Assembly (NCBI RefSeq): GCF_000741205.1
Contig: NZ_JGYW01000002.1
Span: forward strand, 186,001-250,000
Length of the DNA stretch: 64,000 bases
From: Bifidobacterium gallicum DSM 20093 = LMG 11596
GTDB lineage: Bacteria; Actinomycetota; Actinomycetes; Actinomycetales; Bifidobacteriaceae
Direction: 5' to 3'
The stretch's first letter is position 1. Each line of letters begins with the position of its first letter. Of the stretch, positions 25,716-34,649 are shown one piece after another. The notes under the pieces are model-generated. The model did not search any database. It saw nothing but the letters and a program-made list of their open reading frames with translations, and was not told where the DNA came from. The position numbers and the translations under genes are program-made.

Positions 25716-27817
25716 TCATCCTCGTCCTCAATGTCGAAATCGAATTCTTCATCTTCGTCGTCATCGTCATCGTCGTCATGTGCTCCCTGGATGCCGATCA
25801 TGCCGGCATTGGGCACGCTTGAGCGCGGATATCCGTCGATTTGCACAGCGACCGAGGCGTGGGACAAGGCGGCAACGGCAATCGTGAGTTCAGGTGAGGA
25901 GGATGCCTGATCGGCCTCAACTGCGCAAGGCCACATGATGCCTTGGCGCACATCCTTGGCCATGGATTTGTTGGCGACCGTGCTATCGATGTGTACTTTT
26001 TCAGCACTATCGGTAGTGATGCCCGTACAGAGCGCTTGTGTATACGCATCCGATCCCACGGTCCAACCGGTGCCCCCATCAGGAGTACCCCAGTGCACGC
26101 TCAATCCTGGCACCTGCATGGCCAGCGTGTCGAAACCCTCATTGCTGACCACTGTGACTGTGCCATTCATCGCATACGCGGCCTCAATATGGGCGCCACC
26201 AATGGAATCCACCACAACCTCATAATCGTCTTCGACGGCTCCCAGTTGCGTGAACTTCGTGGCACACCCTTGAGGCACCGTAACCACGACTTGCACTTTG
26301 GAAGCGGCCATCTTCAACGCGCCAGTGGGGCAGGTCGACGTGGCTTCTTTGCCATTGTTCAACGTCACCGTATGCTTGGTGCCCTTGAGCTTTGTCAAGT
26401 CCACATTGATGGAACTCTTGTCATACCCTTGGCCTTTGAAGTTGATGCCATGTTCCAGTTTGCGCAGCCCGGCCTGATCAACCACCCAATGCTCATCACC
26501 TTCAACGGTGCGCGAGGCATAGGCTTTCATTTGCATATCCAGCACTCCGTTCACTCCGTTGGTATAGGCATTCACATAGGAGAATCCCCAACAAGTAACG
26601 GTCAGCACGAATGAAGTGATCATCGCAATCCACACAAACGGATGCAGTCCGCCAGTGCGACGACCCATGCAGCCGAGCACAAGCATGATTGCGCCAAGGA
26701 TGCAGCAGCACAATGCCAGAGCCAATGTCCAGCCTCGCAACGCTCCCATTGGTTCCCACGATTCGCCAATCATGGCCGACACGGCTGCGCCGACAAACAT
26801 CAGGCCCACAGCAATCAGCACAACAATCGGGCCGGCCGGCTTACGGCGCTTACGGATGACTTGCGGTTTGCGCGGACGAACATAGCCATTCGGCGTACCA
26901 GGCTGCTGGGCTGGGGTTTGCTGCACTGGTGGTTGCTGCGGGAACGGCTGTTGCGGCCCGGGCTGTGCGGTTGGCGGCATGGCCGCCGCGTAACCGCCAG
27001 CTGGCACACGCTGCTGGTATCCCGAGACATACGGTTGTTGTTGTGCTGAAGCAGCGGGGCCTTGCGATGTGCGGCCCGCGCCTGAGGCGCCTGCAGATGA
27101 AGGAGGAACAGGCATGGATGGAGCTCCTGAAGCTGTAGAGATTGGATGGGACTGCGGCGATGCAGGTTGTGGACATGGTTGAGCGGCTTGCGGCTGCGGT
27201 TGTGACTGCGGTTGCGGACCGGCTGCAGCATATGCGGTCTGCGCGTATGCTTGCGCGCCTGATGCTCCTGCATTTGGCACATGGTTCGTAGTCATCAGGT
27301 TCACACCGCGTTCCACAAGCAGGTAGAACAGCAGTGACGCCACCAGAAGCGCGGTAAGGTTCAGCCCCCACCCTAGCCCGAAGATGAAGAGTGATCCAGA
27401 GAACATGGTGCCGACCGCCAGCAGCAAGCAGATGCCCACACCGATGTATTGCCAATCCCAACGGCCTGCAATCATCTCTTCGAGCAAAATGCTGCCATCA
27501 CTGTCATCAGGCAGCAGTAACCAGCCCAACGCATAGAACACCAGGCCAAGGCCTCCGATGAACGAGGTCACAATCATGAGGACTCGCACGAGCGTCACGC
27601 TCCAACCCAGTTCACGGGCCACAGCTCCACATACACCCGCGACCCAGCGGTCACGCGGACGCACCAGTCCGCTGGAACGAATCCATGAGAAGAACTTTGA
27701 CGACGTTGGCGGTTCGGATTGTTGAGGATTGTAGTTGTAGACAGGCGCAGGGCCCGACTGCCCGGAGTATTGTGGACCGCCAGCGTTGCCCTGTGGTGGA
27801 ACCGTTGTATTGCTCAT
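25712..27817 (-). CDS. PspC-domain membrane protein with C-terminal beta-rich domain
   Basis: A 701-residue envelope-stress protein. The PspC domain lies at about 50-106 (R-D-R-W-V-A-G-V-C-G-A-V-A-R-E-L). Two further membrane helices (about 120-170) and a long Gln/Pro/Ala-rich linker follow, then three more helices (about 325-420). The C-terminal 250 residues alternate short polar and hydrophobic strands, as in beta-sandwich domains (toast-rack type) that often accompany PspC, and end in a run of Asp/Glu. The start was taken at M-S-N-T-T-V-P; a 37-residue longer frame lacks support. A PspC histidine kinase is divergent 207 bp away, a known arrangement in actinobacteria. Confidence 0.82.
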   Translation of the reverse strand: MSNTTVPPQGNAGGPQYSGQSGPAPVYNYNPQQSEPPTSSKFFSWIRSSGLVRPRDRWVAGVCGAVARELGWSVTLVRVLMIVTSFIGGLGLVFYALGWLLLPDDSDGSILLEEMIAGRWDWQYIGVGICLLLAVGTMFSGSLFIFGLGWGLNLTALLVASLLFYLLVERGVNLMTTNHVPNAGASGAQAYAQTAYAAAGPQPQSQPQPQAAQPCPQPASPQSHPISTASGAPSMPVPPSSAGASGAGRTSQGPAASAQQQPYVSGYQQRVPAGGYAAAMPPTAQPGPQQPFPQQPPVQQTPAQQPGTPNGYVRPRKPQVIRKRRKPAGPIVVLIAVGLMFVGAAVSAMIGESWEPMGALRGWTLALALCCCILGAIMLVLGCMGRRTGGLHPFVWIAMITSFVLTVTCWGFSYVNAYTNGVNGVLDMQMKAYASRTVEGDEHWVVDQAGLRKLEHGINFKGQGYDKSSINVDLTKLKGTKHTVTLNNGKEATSTCPTGALKMAASKVQVVVTVPQGCATKFTQLGAVEDDYEVVVDSIGGAHIEAAYAMNGTVTVVSNEGFDTLAMQVPGLSVHWGTPDGGTGWTVGSDAYTQALCTGITTDSAEKVHIDSTVANKSMAKDVRQGIMWPCAVEADQASSSPELTIAVAALSHASVAVQIDGYPRSSVPNAGMIGIQGAHDDDDDDDEDEEFDFDIEDEDE

Positions 27818-28024
27818 AGTCTTATTGCACCATCCCCGAGATGGAATATGGGTCGGGGAACACCCTGTCTTTTCCCTGATTTGTACGCATGCCCCCGAAC
27901 GCGACCCCCTACGGTGAACACCAACCATCCGTAGCGGCTACACTCCCCAAGCACCCTGACCATGATGGCAAAAGGTGATATTGCACGCTACCGACTGCTC
28001 AAAGAAACTGCAAGAATATGGGAT

Positions 28025-29614
28025 ATGACTACCGCCGCACCATATCAACCCGAGACTGGCCGCGAATATGCCCAACAGGCCGCACCAGACTCGACTGCCA
28101 CATCCAACGACCCCACTTGGCATCCTGATCCACGCACGGCAGCCAAACTACCGCTGTTGCGTCCGTTGCGAGGTCGCTGGATTGCAGGTGTGTGCCGTGG
28201 TGTCTCCTTGCATCTTGGCGTGCCCGTGGCATGGATTCGTGTAATTGCGCTGGCATTATGCGCATTCACCGGTGCCGGGGCCATCGGCTATGTGCTGTTG
28301 TGGATTTTAGTGCCTACTGGCAATCCTGAAGAACAAGCGCAACGCCTCAATACCTACCAATCCCAATCCCCAGTTTCCACCCAAACGCCGCTGTCGCGAG
28401 GCAACCGACCGTATACTGCACCCCAGTCAGCGCAGGCGAGAGCTTCTTCACCCGGCAACCCCACGTATCAGACCGCTGGCGCAGGCATCAGCACTGCGAC
28501 AACGCCCGATTACACCGAAATCACGGCCTATACCGATAACGCACCACATGGATCGGCGTCGCAAACCTTGTCCGACGCGTTCCGCCACGCGTCCAAACCT
28601 GCGACGATTGCCGCCATTGGTGTGGGATGCCTGTTCGTGGCATTGCTGCTGTGGTCGGCCGGAGGCAATCTCGTGCCCGTGCTGTGTGTGGTGCTCTCAC
28701 TGGCCGGCATTGCTATTCCCTGGATGCGCTTGCGTCAAGCGGGCGGCCATTTGGCCACCACCGTAATCGGCATGGCGTTGGTATTTCTCGGTTATGCACT
28801 CGTCATGGTCGAATCGGCACTGACCACAGGAACCGTGCCGCTGTTACGCAGCGTAATCACCGGATTGGCACTCGTGTTGTGCGTGGCAGCGGCAGTAATC
28901 CCTTGGGTGTCATCGCTCATACGCGATTTGGGTGAGGAACGCGCGTTGAAAGAACGTGAAGAGGAACGCGCCGACATGACAGCGCATCTGCACGACGGTG
29001 TGTTGCAAACGCTCGTGCTCATCCAATCGCATGCCGATGACGCGGGATACGTGGCATCCTTGGCCCGATCCCAAGAACGTGAATTGCGTAACTGGCTATA
29101 TCAGGAACGTGTCACTTCCGACCGTTCCGTGAGTGCCGGATTACGTGAAGTGGCGGCTGAAGCCGAAGACACGCATGGCGTTGCCGTGGATGTGGTCACT
29201 GTGGGAGATGCACAACCTAGCGAGCAGACTGATGCGCTGCTTGATGCCGCCGCACAAGCCATTGTCAACGCGCTCACGCATGGCAAACCACCGATTGCCG
29301 TGTATTGCGAAGCCAGCGAAAACCTTGTGGAAATCGACGTGCGCGACCATGGTGACGGTTTCGATCCGCAACATATTCCTGAAGGTCGTTTGGGCATTCG
29401 AGAATCCATCATCGGCCGCGTGCAACGCCGCGGCGGCAATGTGACAATCGTTTCACGTCCCGAATGGGGTACCGAGGTGCGCATGACGATGCCGATGACC
29501 ACGCAACATGACGCAGCCCAAGAACCACATGCTGCTCAGGGCAGCCATAACGAGGCGCCGAGTAATGGCGAGCCGCTTACAGCAGAACGAGCAACACGAG
29601 GCACACCAGAATGA
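28025..29614 (+). CDS. PspC-domain histidine kinase
   Basis: Membrane sensor kinase of the NarL/LiaS class. A PspC domain lies at 47-98 (R-W-I-A-G-V-C-R-G-V). A Ser/Thr/Pro-rich linker leads to four membrane helices (about 192-296). The dimerisation helix has H-L-H-D-G-V-L-Q, with H323 the likely phosphorylated residue. The ATPase domain shows N-A-L-T-H-G and D-H-G-D-G-F. The start is at M-T-T-A-A-P; a 21-residue longer frame is possible. It probably phosphorylates the LuxR-type regulator encoded 365 bp downstream and controls the divergent PspC gene. A small convergent gene overlaps its last 38 bases. Confidence 0.88.
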   Translation: MTTAAPYQPETGREYAQQAAPDSTATSNDPTWHPDPRTAAKLPLLRPLRGRWIAGVCRGVSLHLGVPVAWIRVIALALCAFTGAGAIGYVLLWILVPTGNPEEQAQRLNTYQSQSPVSTQTPLSRGNRPYTAPQSAQARASSPGNPTYQTAGAGISTATTPDYTEITAYTDNAPHGSASQTLSDAFRHASKPATIAAIGVGCLFVALLLWSAGGNLVPVLCVVLSLAGIAIPWMRLRQAGGHLATTVIGMALVFLGYALVMVESALTTGTVPLLRSVITGLALVLCVAAAVIPWVSSLIRDLGEERALKEREEERADMTAHLHDGVLQTLVLIQSHADDAGYVASLARSQERELRNWLYQERVTSDRSVSAGLREVAAEAEDTHGVAVDVVTVGDAQPSEQTDALLDAAAQAIVNALTHGKPPIAVYCEASENLVEIDVRDHGDGFDPQHIPEGRLGIRESIIGRVQRRGGNVTIVSRPEWGTEVRMTMPMTTQHDAAQEPHAAQGSHNEAPSNGEPLTAERATRGTPE

Positions 29615-29825
29615 CGATGATGGCGCCCCCAATGAACAGCATGCGGTGGATGCGCATCTTGCGCTCGCGAGCCGCCACCTCTTCACGTTCCTGCTGCAAC
29701 AGATGCTCAGGCATGCGCATGACCGAAGAATCCACATCCATCAGCGAGCGCCGCGGCGACGCGGCTTGCGCGTTGGTGTTCGGGGCGTCAGAAGTGTGAG
29801 TTTCGTGCGATTCCTGCATATCCAT
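29577..29825 (-). CDS. Small single-helix membrane protein (convergent overlap)
   Basis: 82 residues: a polar, charged N-terminal part with an E-R-E-E-V-A-A-R-E-R-K-M-R helix, then one C-terminal membrane helix (I-G-G-A-I-I-V-I-L-V-C-L-V-L-L-V-L-L). The last 38 bases overlap the kinase gene on the other strand. No clear ribosome site precedes the ATG. A tail-anchored layout is convincing as a real protein, but its start and function are not certain. Confidence 0.5.
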   Translation of the reverse strand: MDMQESHETHTSDAPNTNAQAASPRRSLMDVDSSVMRMPEHLLQQEREEVAARERKMRIHRMLFIGGAIIVILVCLVLLVLL

Positions 29826-29979
29826 GCTTTTGACACTACCATTGGGGCATTATGGGCGAACAAGGCTTAGGCATTCATGTTCAAACAGTATCGCGGTGCC
29901 ATGGGAGTTGGGACGCGATGCTAGTGTGCGAGTAATCAAAAATCGTTTGCACAGCAGCAAACGTGATGGGAGAACGGCT

Positions 29980-30672
29980 ATGACTGGCGTGAGTGAACAT
30001 CCGGATACGAACCATATTCGAGTGGCGGTTGTGGATGACCATGAAATGTTCCGGGCCGGCGTCATTGCCACGTTGCAGCCGGCGTTCACGATTGTGGGGC
30101 AGGCGGGTGACGTGGATTCGTCAGTGGCCATGATTGCGCAAACCAAACCGGATGTGGTGCTGCTTGACGTGCACGTGCCTGGCGGTGAGGGCGGTGGCGG
30201 CACGGAGATACTGACGAAAGCGTTGTCATACTCGCCGAACACGGCGTTCCTCGCGCTGTCAGTTTCTGATTCAGCACAAGATGTGGGAGCCGTAATCCGT
30301 GCCGGAGCGCGAGGATACGTGACCAAAACAATCAATGCCACCGATCTGGTCGCGGCCATTCACCAGGTCAGTGAAGGGTACGCCGTGTTTTCTCCGAAGC
30401 TGGCCGGGTTCGTACTTTCAGCGTTCCAAGGGGCCCCTGCTGCCGGCGCGGACAACGATGTCAATGCGGATGAGGAGCTTGATCGACTCTCGTCACGTGA
30501 GCAGGAGGTCATGCGATTGATTGCACGCGGCTACACCTATCGTGAGGTGGCGGCGGAACTGTTCATTTCGGTCAAAACGGTGGAAACGCACATGAGTGCC
30601 GTGCTGCGCAAACTGCAGCTGTCGAACCGTTCGGAACTGACTCGTTGGGCCACGGTGCGGCGCATTATCTGA
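29980..30672 (+). CDS. NarL/LiaR-type response regulator
   Basis: A 230-residue DNA-binding regulator. The receiver domain has the acidic pocket V-V-D-D-H-E and the phosphorylated D63 in L-L-D-V-H-V-P, with T near 90 and K in Y-V-T-K-T. The C-terminal LuxR helix-turn-helix reads L-S-S-R-E-Q-E-V-M-R-L-I-A-R-G-Y-T-Y-R and V-K-T-V-E-T-H. The start has GGGAG 9 bases upstream; an upstream frame of 52 codons is spurious. It is the probable partner of the PspC histidine kinase. Confidence 0.92.
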   Translation: MTGVSEHPDTNHIRVAVVDDHEMFRAGVIATLQPAFTIVGQAGDVDSSVAMIAQTKPDVVLLDVHVPGGEGGGGTEILTKALSYSPNTAFLALSVSDSAQDVGAVIRAGARGYVTKTINATDLVAAIHQVSEGYAVFSPKLAGFVLSAFQGAPAAGADNDVNADEELDRLSSREQEVMRLIARGYTYREVAAELFISVKTVETHMSAVLRKLQLSNRSELTRWATVRRII

Positions 30673-30804
30673 ACCCGAAATATCCGTATTTTGGCCGCGA
30701 ACACAGCTGCGAGCGCTACTGCAAACGCAATCATTGCGCGAATGCCAGCCGACGGCGCCCAGCAACCCACCAACCTGTACCATGCCGACCAAAGGAGGCT
30801 TCAT

Positions 30805-33627
30805 ATGGCAGCAACGAACGAATGGGATGCGCTGCGCTCCTGGTGTGACGGGAACGAGGAGCATGCTGAGAACGATGCGCACGCGGACAACGATGAGCAC
30901 GCTGAGAACGATGCGCATAACACCGAACGTCCTACCACGTCCAACCTGTTTGATGCCGAACGCTTCACCACTCAATTGGATGACCTGTTTGCCCGGCACG
31001 CCTCACCTGAACAGGTGGACGACTTTCTGCAGCAATCGATGATTGATGCTGAGAACGCTGGCGATCAAGCGGGATTGCTGAGCGTGCTCAACGAAACGAT
31101 GGGGTTTTACCGTTCGCAGGAACGTCACGAGGATAATCAGTGGGTCGTGCAGCGCGCAATCGAACTGGCTGTACGCATGGGGTTGCTGGGCACGGCTGCT
31201 TGGGCCACCACACTCGTGAATGCCGCGACGGCCATGCGCGCCGCCAAACACTACGACCAAGCGGAAGATCTTTATAATCAGGCCCTTGACGCGGCCAAAC
31301 AAGCTTACGGGCCTACGGACCGCAACCTTGCGGCGCTGCATAACAACCGTTCGATGCTGTTCATGGAAACCGGGAGTCCGGTCCAGGCTCGCGATGAACT
31401 CGAGCAGGCGTTGCAAATCATGCGGCAGTGCTCTCCAAATCCATCAACGGATTTGGACATCGCTTCAACGCTGACCAATTTGGCGCAAACCTGGCAGGCC
31501 ATTGCTACGCAAGAAGACGTTCACGAAGACGCTCAAGATACGACTCGGCAGCCTGCGTCCACGCCGCCCGAAGAGGAAGCACAACCGATCGCGCAGATAA
31601 AGGAAAGGGCTGATGCGAGCGCTGCAACCGGAACGAGCGCTGCGGCTCAGACCAACACCGGTCCTCAAGCGAGCGCCGATTTTCAGACAAGCGCCGACCC
31701 TCAGGCGAGCGTACCGGCTGAGACGACTGGTAAAGCTGCAGCTGGCGTCGACGAAAATAATAATGCTGCCAAAAATAATGCTGTCAACTCCGCAAATAAT
31801 TGCGCACATACCCCACCATTGCGTCGCGCACTCGAGTATGCACGCCAGGCACTTGACATCTATGAGCGTTCCGGTCATGGCGACGACGGTCATGCGGCGG
31901 CCGCGCTGATTGCCTACGCTAATATTGAAGTAGCACTGGGTCAGGCGAGGGAAGCTGTGGAGCCGCTCAAGCATGCCGTGCGGATTCTCGCACTGAATTA
32001 TGGTGAGCACTCGCCGCGCACGCAAGAGTTTCGCGATTACGTGCAGCAGATTGAACAGTTGGCGGTCCAGCAGTCCCGTCTCGATTCCAGAAAACCGGAT
32101 GAGCAAGCAGCTGCGGTATCGGGTGAGGAATCGGCAGAGTCGTCAAACGAGCTGCCGAATGCCGCTTCGGACGACGTAGAGTCAGCAACTCAAACGACAC
32201 CCCCGCGTCGCGCCGCGCAGACGGCCCAGACATCACAGGGAACACAAGGAACACAGGAAACACCGGAAACGCAAACAACACAGGCCACTCAAGTCCCGCA
32301 GACACCCCCAGTAACGTCCGCAGCACGAGCGTTCCAGTCAGTGGCAGATACATCCGCTTCATCGCAACCTGCAGCGAGTTCCCCGTTGGGGCGCCTCTCT
32401 GAGTCCTCGTCATCGCAGCCACGGGAACGGCGCACCGGCATGGAACTGGCGCACGCGTTTTGGACCGAAGCCGTCAAACCGATGATCGCTAGCGAGTTTC
32501 CCGAGTTGCTGCCGCGTGTTGCCGCCGGTCTCGTTGGACACGGTTCCGAATGTTACGGATTCGACGACGCGATTTCCGAAGACCACGATTTCTTCGCGCG
32601 CGTCTGCCTGTGGCTCACCCCCGACGATTACGCCCAATACGGCAGTCAGCTGCAAACCGCATACGGACGCTGCCAACTCGCCTATCTGCAATCCCAACAC
32701 CCTTCCCCGCACGTAAGCCAGTTGCGTTACGTGCGGGAGGAAAATCAGGAAGATTCCAACGCCGAGCCCGCAACTTCCCCGACCCCAACCTCTTCGCACG
32801 TAAGCCAGTTGCGTTACGTGCGGGAGGAGAATCTGCAGGGCGCGTTGCCGGATAACTCGCTGAAAGAGCTGAAAGAGCTGAAATCCGAGGAGGAGCTTGG
32901 CATGGTGCGCTCGATTCGTGCGCGCGGTGAGCAGCGGCGCGATGGTGTGTTTTCGGTGCCGCGGTTCTTCGAGTCGATCACGGGCTTGCCGCAGGCGCCA
33001 GGCGCTCACGAGCCGCACTTGTGGCTCATGCTTGACGAGCCGACATTGGCCGCCGCCACGAACGGTCGAGTGTTCGCCGATCCGCTCGGCTTGTTTTCCA
33101 AGACGCGCCAAGGGTTCCTGCTCATGCCGGATGACGTGCGGCTTTCGCTTGTTTCACGCCGGCTTGGCATGGCGGGTCAGGCCGGTCAGGCCAATCTGAC
33201 TCGCATATGGGCCCGTGAGGATGCGGCCGCTGCAATGTTGTGCATCACCGAGTTTGTCAACGCCGTCTGTTCGCTTGTGTTTTTGCTTAACGAACCCATT
33301 CGTGCGGGTTACATGCCGTATTACAAATGGCAGTTTGCGGCGCTGCGTCGTTTGAGCCGTCGCCCCGCGATGGTGCTTGACGACGTGTGTGCGGATCTTG
33401 AAGAGCTGCTCGCGCTGGCGTCCCCAGCGTGCGGCACGTCCAACAAGACCGCCCGTTCCCGCGTCGCCGAGCTCGTTGACACGATTTGCAGCCACGTCAC
33501 GCGGGCGTTGCTTGCACTTGGGTTGACGTCAAGTTCACACACGTTCCTGGAATGGCAACGTCCGTATGTTGAGGAGCATATCGGTTCGTCCGATTCCTCA
33601 CTACACAGCATCCACAATACTCGTTGA
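30805..33627 (+). CDS. TPR and DUF4037 protein with two in-frame palindromic repeats
   Basis: 940 residues. The start has AAAGGAGG 6 bases upstream. TPR-like helices occupy about 60-230, followed by low-complexity Ala/Thr/Gln-rich linkers and a further TPR-like pair near 330-410. A DUF4037 domain begins near 545, with the nucleotidyltransferase-like block G-S-E-C-Y-G-F-D-D and, a little after, E-D-H-D (about 579-593). The domain is split at about 634-674 by two copies of the window's palindromic repeat, both read in the frame P-H-V-S-Q-L-R-Y-V-R (the second begins S-H-V), 87 bp apart. The rest of DUF4037 (W-x-M-L-D-E-P, L-L-N-E-P-I, Y-Y-K-W) resumes afterwards. The next gene encodes DUF4125, a usual partner. 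Biochemical activity is unknown. Confidence 0.85.
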   Translation: MAATNEWDALRSWCDGNEEHAENDAHADNDEHAENDAHNTERPTTSNLFDAERFTTQLDDLFARHASPEQVDDFLQQSMIDAENAGDQAGLLSVLNETMGFYRSQERHEDNQWVVQRAIELAVRMGLLGTAAWATTLVNAATAMRAAKHYDQAEDLYNQALDAAKQAYGPTDRNLAALHNNRSMLFMETGSPVQARDELEQALQIMRQCSPNPSTDLDIASTLTNLAQTWQAIATQEDVHEDAQDTTRQPASTPPEEEAQPIAQIKERADASAATGTSAAAQTNTGPQASADFQTSADPQASVPAETTGKAAAGVDENNNAAKNNAVNSANNCAHTPPLRRALEYARQALDIYERSGHGDDGHAAAALIAYANIEVALGQAREAVEPLKHAVRILALNYGEHSPRTQEFRDYVQQIEQLAVQQSRLDSRKPDEQAAAVSGEESAESSNELPNAASDDVESATQTTPPRRAAQTAQTSQGTQGTQETPETQTTQATQVPQTPPVTSAARAFQSVADTSASSQPAASSPLGRLSESSSSQPRERRTGMELAHAFWTEAVKPMIASEFPELLPRVAAGLVGHGSECYGFDDAISEDHDFFARVCLWLTPDDYAQYGSQLQTAYGRCQLAYLQSQHPSPHVSQLRYVREENQEDSNAEPATSPTPTSSHVSQLRYVREENLQGALPDNSLKELKELKSEEELGMVRSIRARGEQRRDGVFSVPRFFESITGLPQAPGAHEPHLWLMLDEPTLAAATNGRVFADPLGLFSKTRQGFLLMPDDVRLSLVSRRLGMAGQAGQANLTRIWAREDAAAAMLCITEFVNAVCSLVFLLNEPIRAGYMPYYKWQFAALRRLSRRPAMVLDDVCADLEELLALASPACGTSNKTARSRVAELVDTICSHVTRALLALGLTSSSHTFLEWQRPYVEEHIGSSDSSLHSIHNTR
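32706..32824. repeat. Two palindromic repeats inside a coding region
   Basis: Copies at 32706-32737 and 32793-32824 (the second begins TTCGCACG rather than CCCGCACG), 87 bp apart, which is 29 codons. Both are in the same frame and orientation, and both are followed by G-A-G-G. They are the only copies in this window lying wholly within a gene. Confidence 0.92.
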
Positions 33628-33684
33628 TATTTTTTGATTTTTGTGCACCACAGAAATCACAATAAACCTGATGAAGGGAGCACG

Positions 33685-34302
33685 ATGGCACGCGAGCAAA
33701 CGCAGCAGCGCATCATTGATACGGAATGGCAGATGTTCCAGCGCACGCAAGGGCGTGAGGGGCGGGCGCAATGCCAGAATGACCGTCCTCAGTTCGAGCT
33801 CATGCGCTTGAGCCAGTTCATGACGTGGCCTGAGCCGTTGCTTGATTCCTACTTGACGGACCTGGAACAAGCGCAACGCGAGGGGCGCAATCTCGTGACC
33901 GAAAAATACGCGCGCATGATGGCGTCCACTGATCGGGAAATCTATGAGCGCGAAATCAAGCCGTTCCTGCAACCGTTGTCTGAGGAACGTCAAGCTACGC
34001 AGGAACATGTGATTGCCGTACAAGTAGCATGGGCACGGCAATTTCGCAAGCAATACCCGAATCTTGGCAACGCCATGCGCGTGTTGACAACGGACGAAGA
34101 TAGCGCTGCCGGAACATCGTTTGAAACATACTTGCGTGGCGAACTCAGCACATATAGTCCACGAACAATTGATCGTTATGCTCATTTTGTGGACACCTTG
34201 CAGAGCGATCATAAGAATTTGACCGAAATGACGATCCGCAACACTGTGCAGCTTTCCGGATATGACGACCTCCCCGACGCGGAAGCCGCGCAACAGCAAT
34301 GA
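33685..34302 (+). CDS. DUF4125-family protein
   Basis: 205 residues, all-helical in appearance, starting M-A-R-E-Q-T with GAAGGGAG 5 bases upstream. The N-terminal I-I-D-T-E-W-x-M-F block and the Y-A-R-M-M-A-S-T-D segment are typical of DUF4125, a family often encoded next to DUF4037 proteins as here (57 bp apart, likely one operon). Its function is not established. It is rich in Gln and Arg, with no membrane helix or signal peptide. Confidence 0.85.
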   Translation: MAREQTQQRIIDTEWQMFQRTQGREGRAQCQNDRPQFELMRLSQFMTWPEPLLDSYLTDLEQAQREGRNLVTEKYARMMASTDREIYEREIKPFLQPLSEERQATQEHVIAVQVAWARQFRKQYPNLGNAMRVLTTDEDSAAGTSFETYLRGELSTYSPRTIDRYAHFVDTLQSDHKNLTEMTIRNTVQLSGYDDLPDAEAAQQQ

Positions 34303-34365
34303 CGACACGCGACACCGGCCCCATCCTCTAGCCATGGCGGCGGGCAGCGAAAGTATACGCAACTG

Positions 34366-34395
34366 TTCGGGGGCATCGGGGCAGATACCCCCGAA
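34366..34395 (+). terminator. Hairpin after the DUF4125 gene
   Basis: TTCGGGGG (34366-34373) pairs with CCCCCGAA (34388-34395) around a 14-base loop, 64 bases after the stop. There is no T-run, so it may be only a weak terminator. The rest of 34303-34649 holds no gene. Confidence 0.4.
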
Positions 34396-34649
34396 ATAAC
34401 GGCGTTGATAACCCCGAACTCGAAGCGCTACCCCCCTGTGAAAACGCGAACAGTCACGCGATTGGAGTATCGCCGTTCTTTCTGTGTTCGCGGACTGCTT
34501 TATCTTGGCGCACTATCCTTTACACTCGAACCATAACCCAACTTTTTGCCGTAACCGTTCCCCACGTTGCGCACTGTTTCGTGTGCGCCGACGGAATCCA
34601 GCGGAATCTGGGAGCGGCAAACCATATGGACATATAGATAGGTCGTCGA

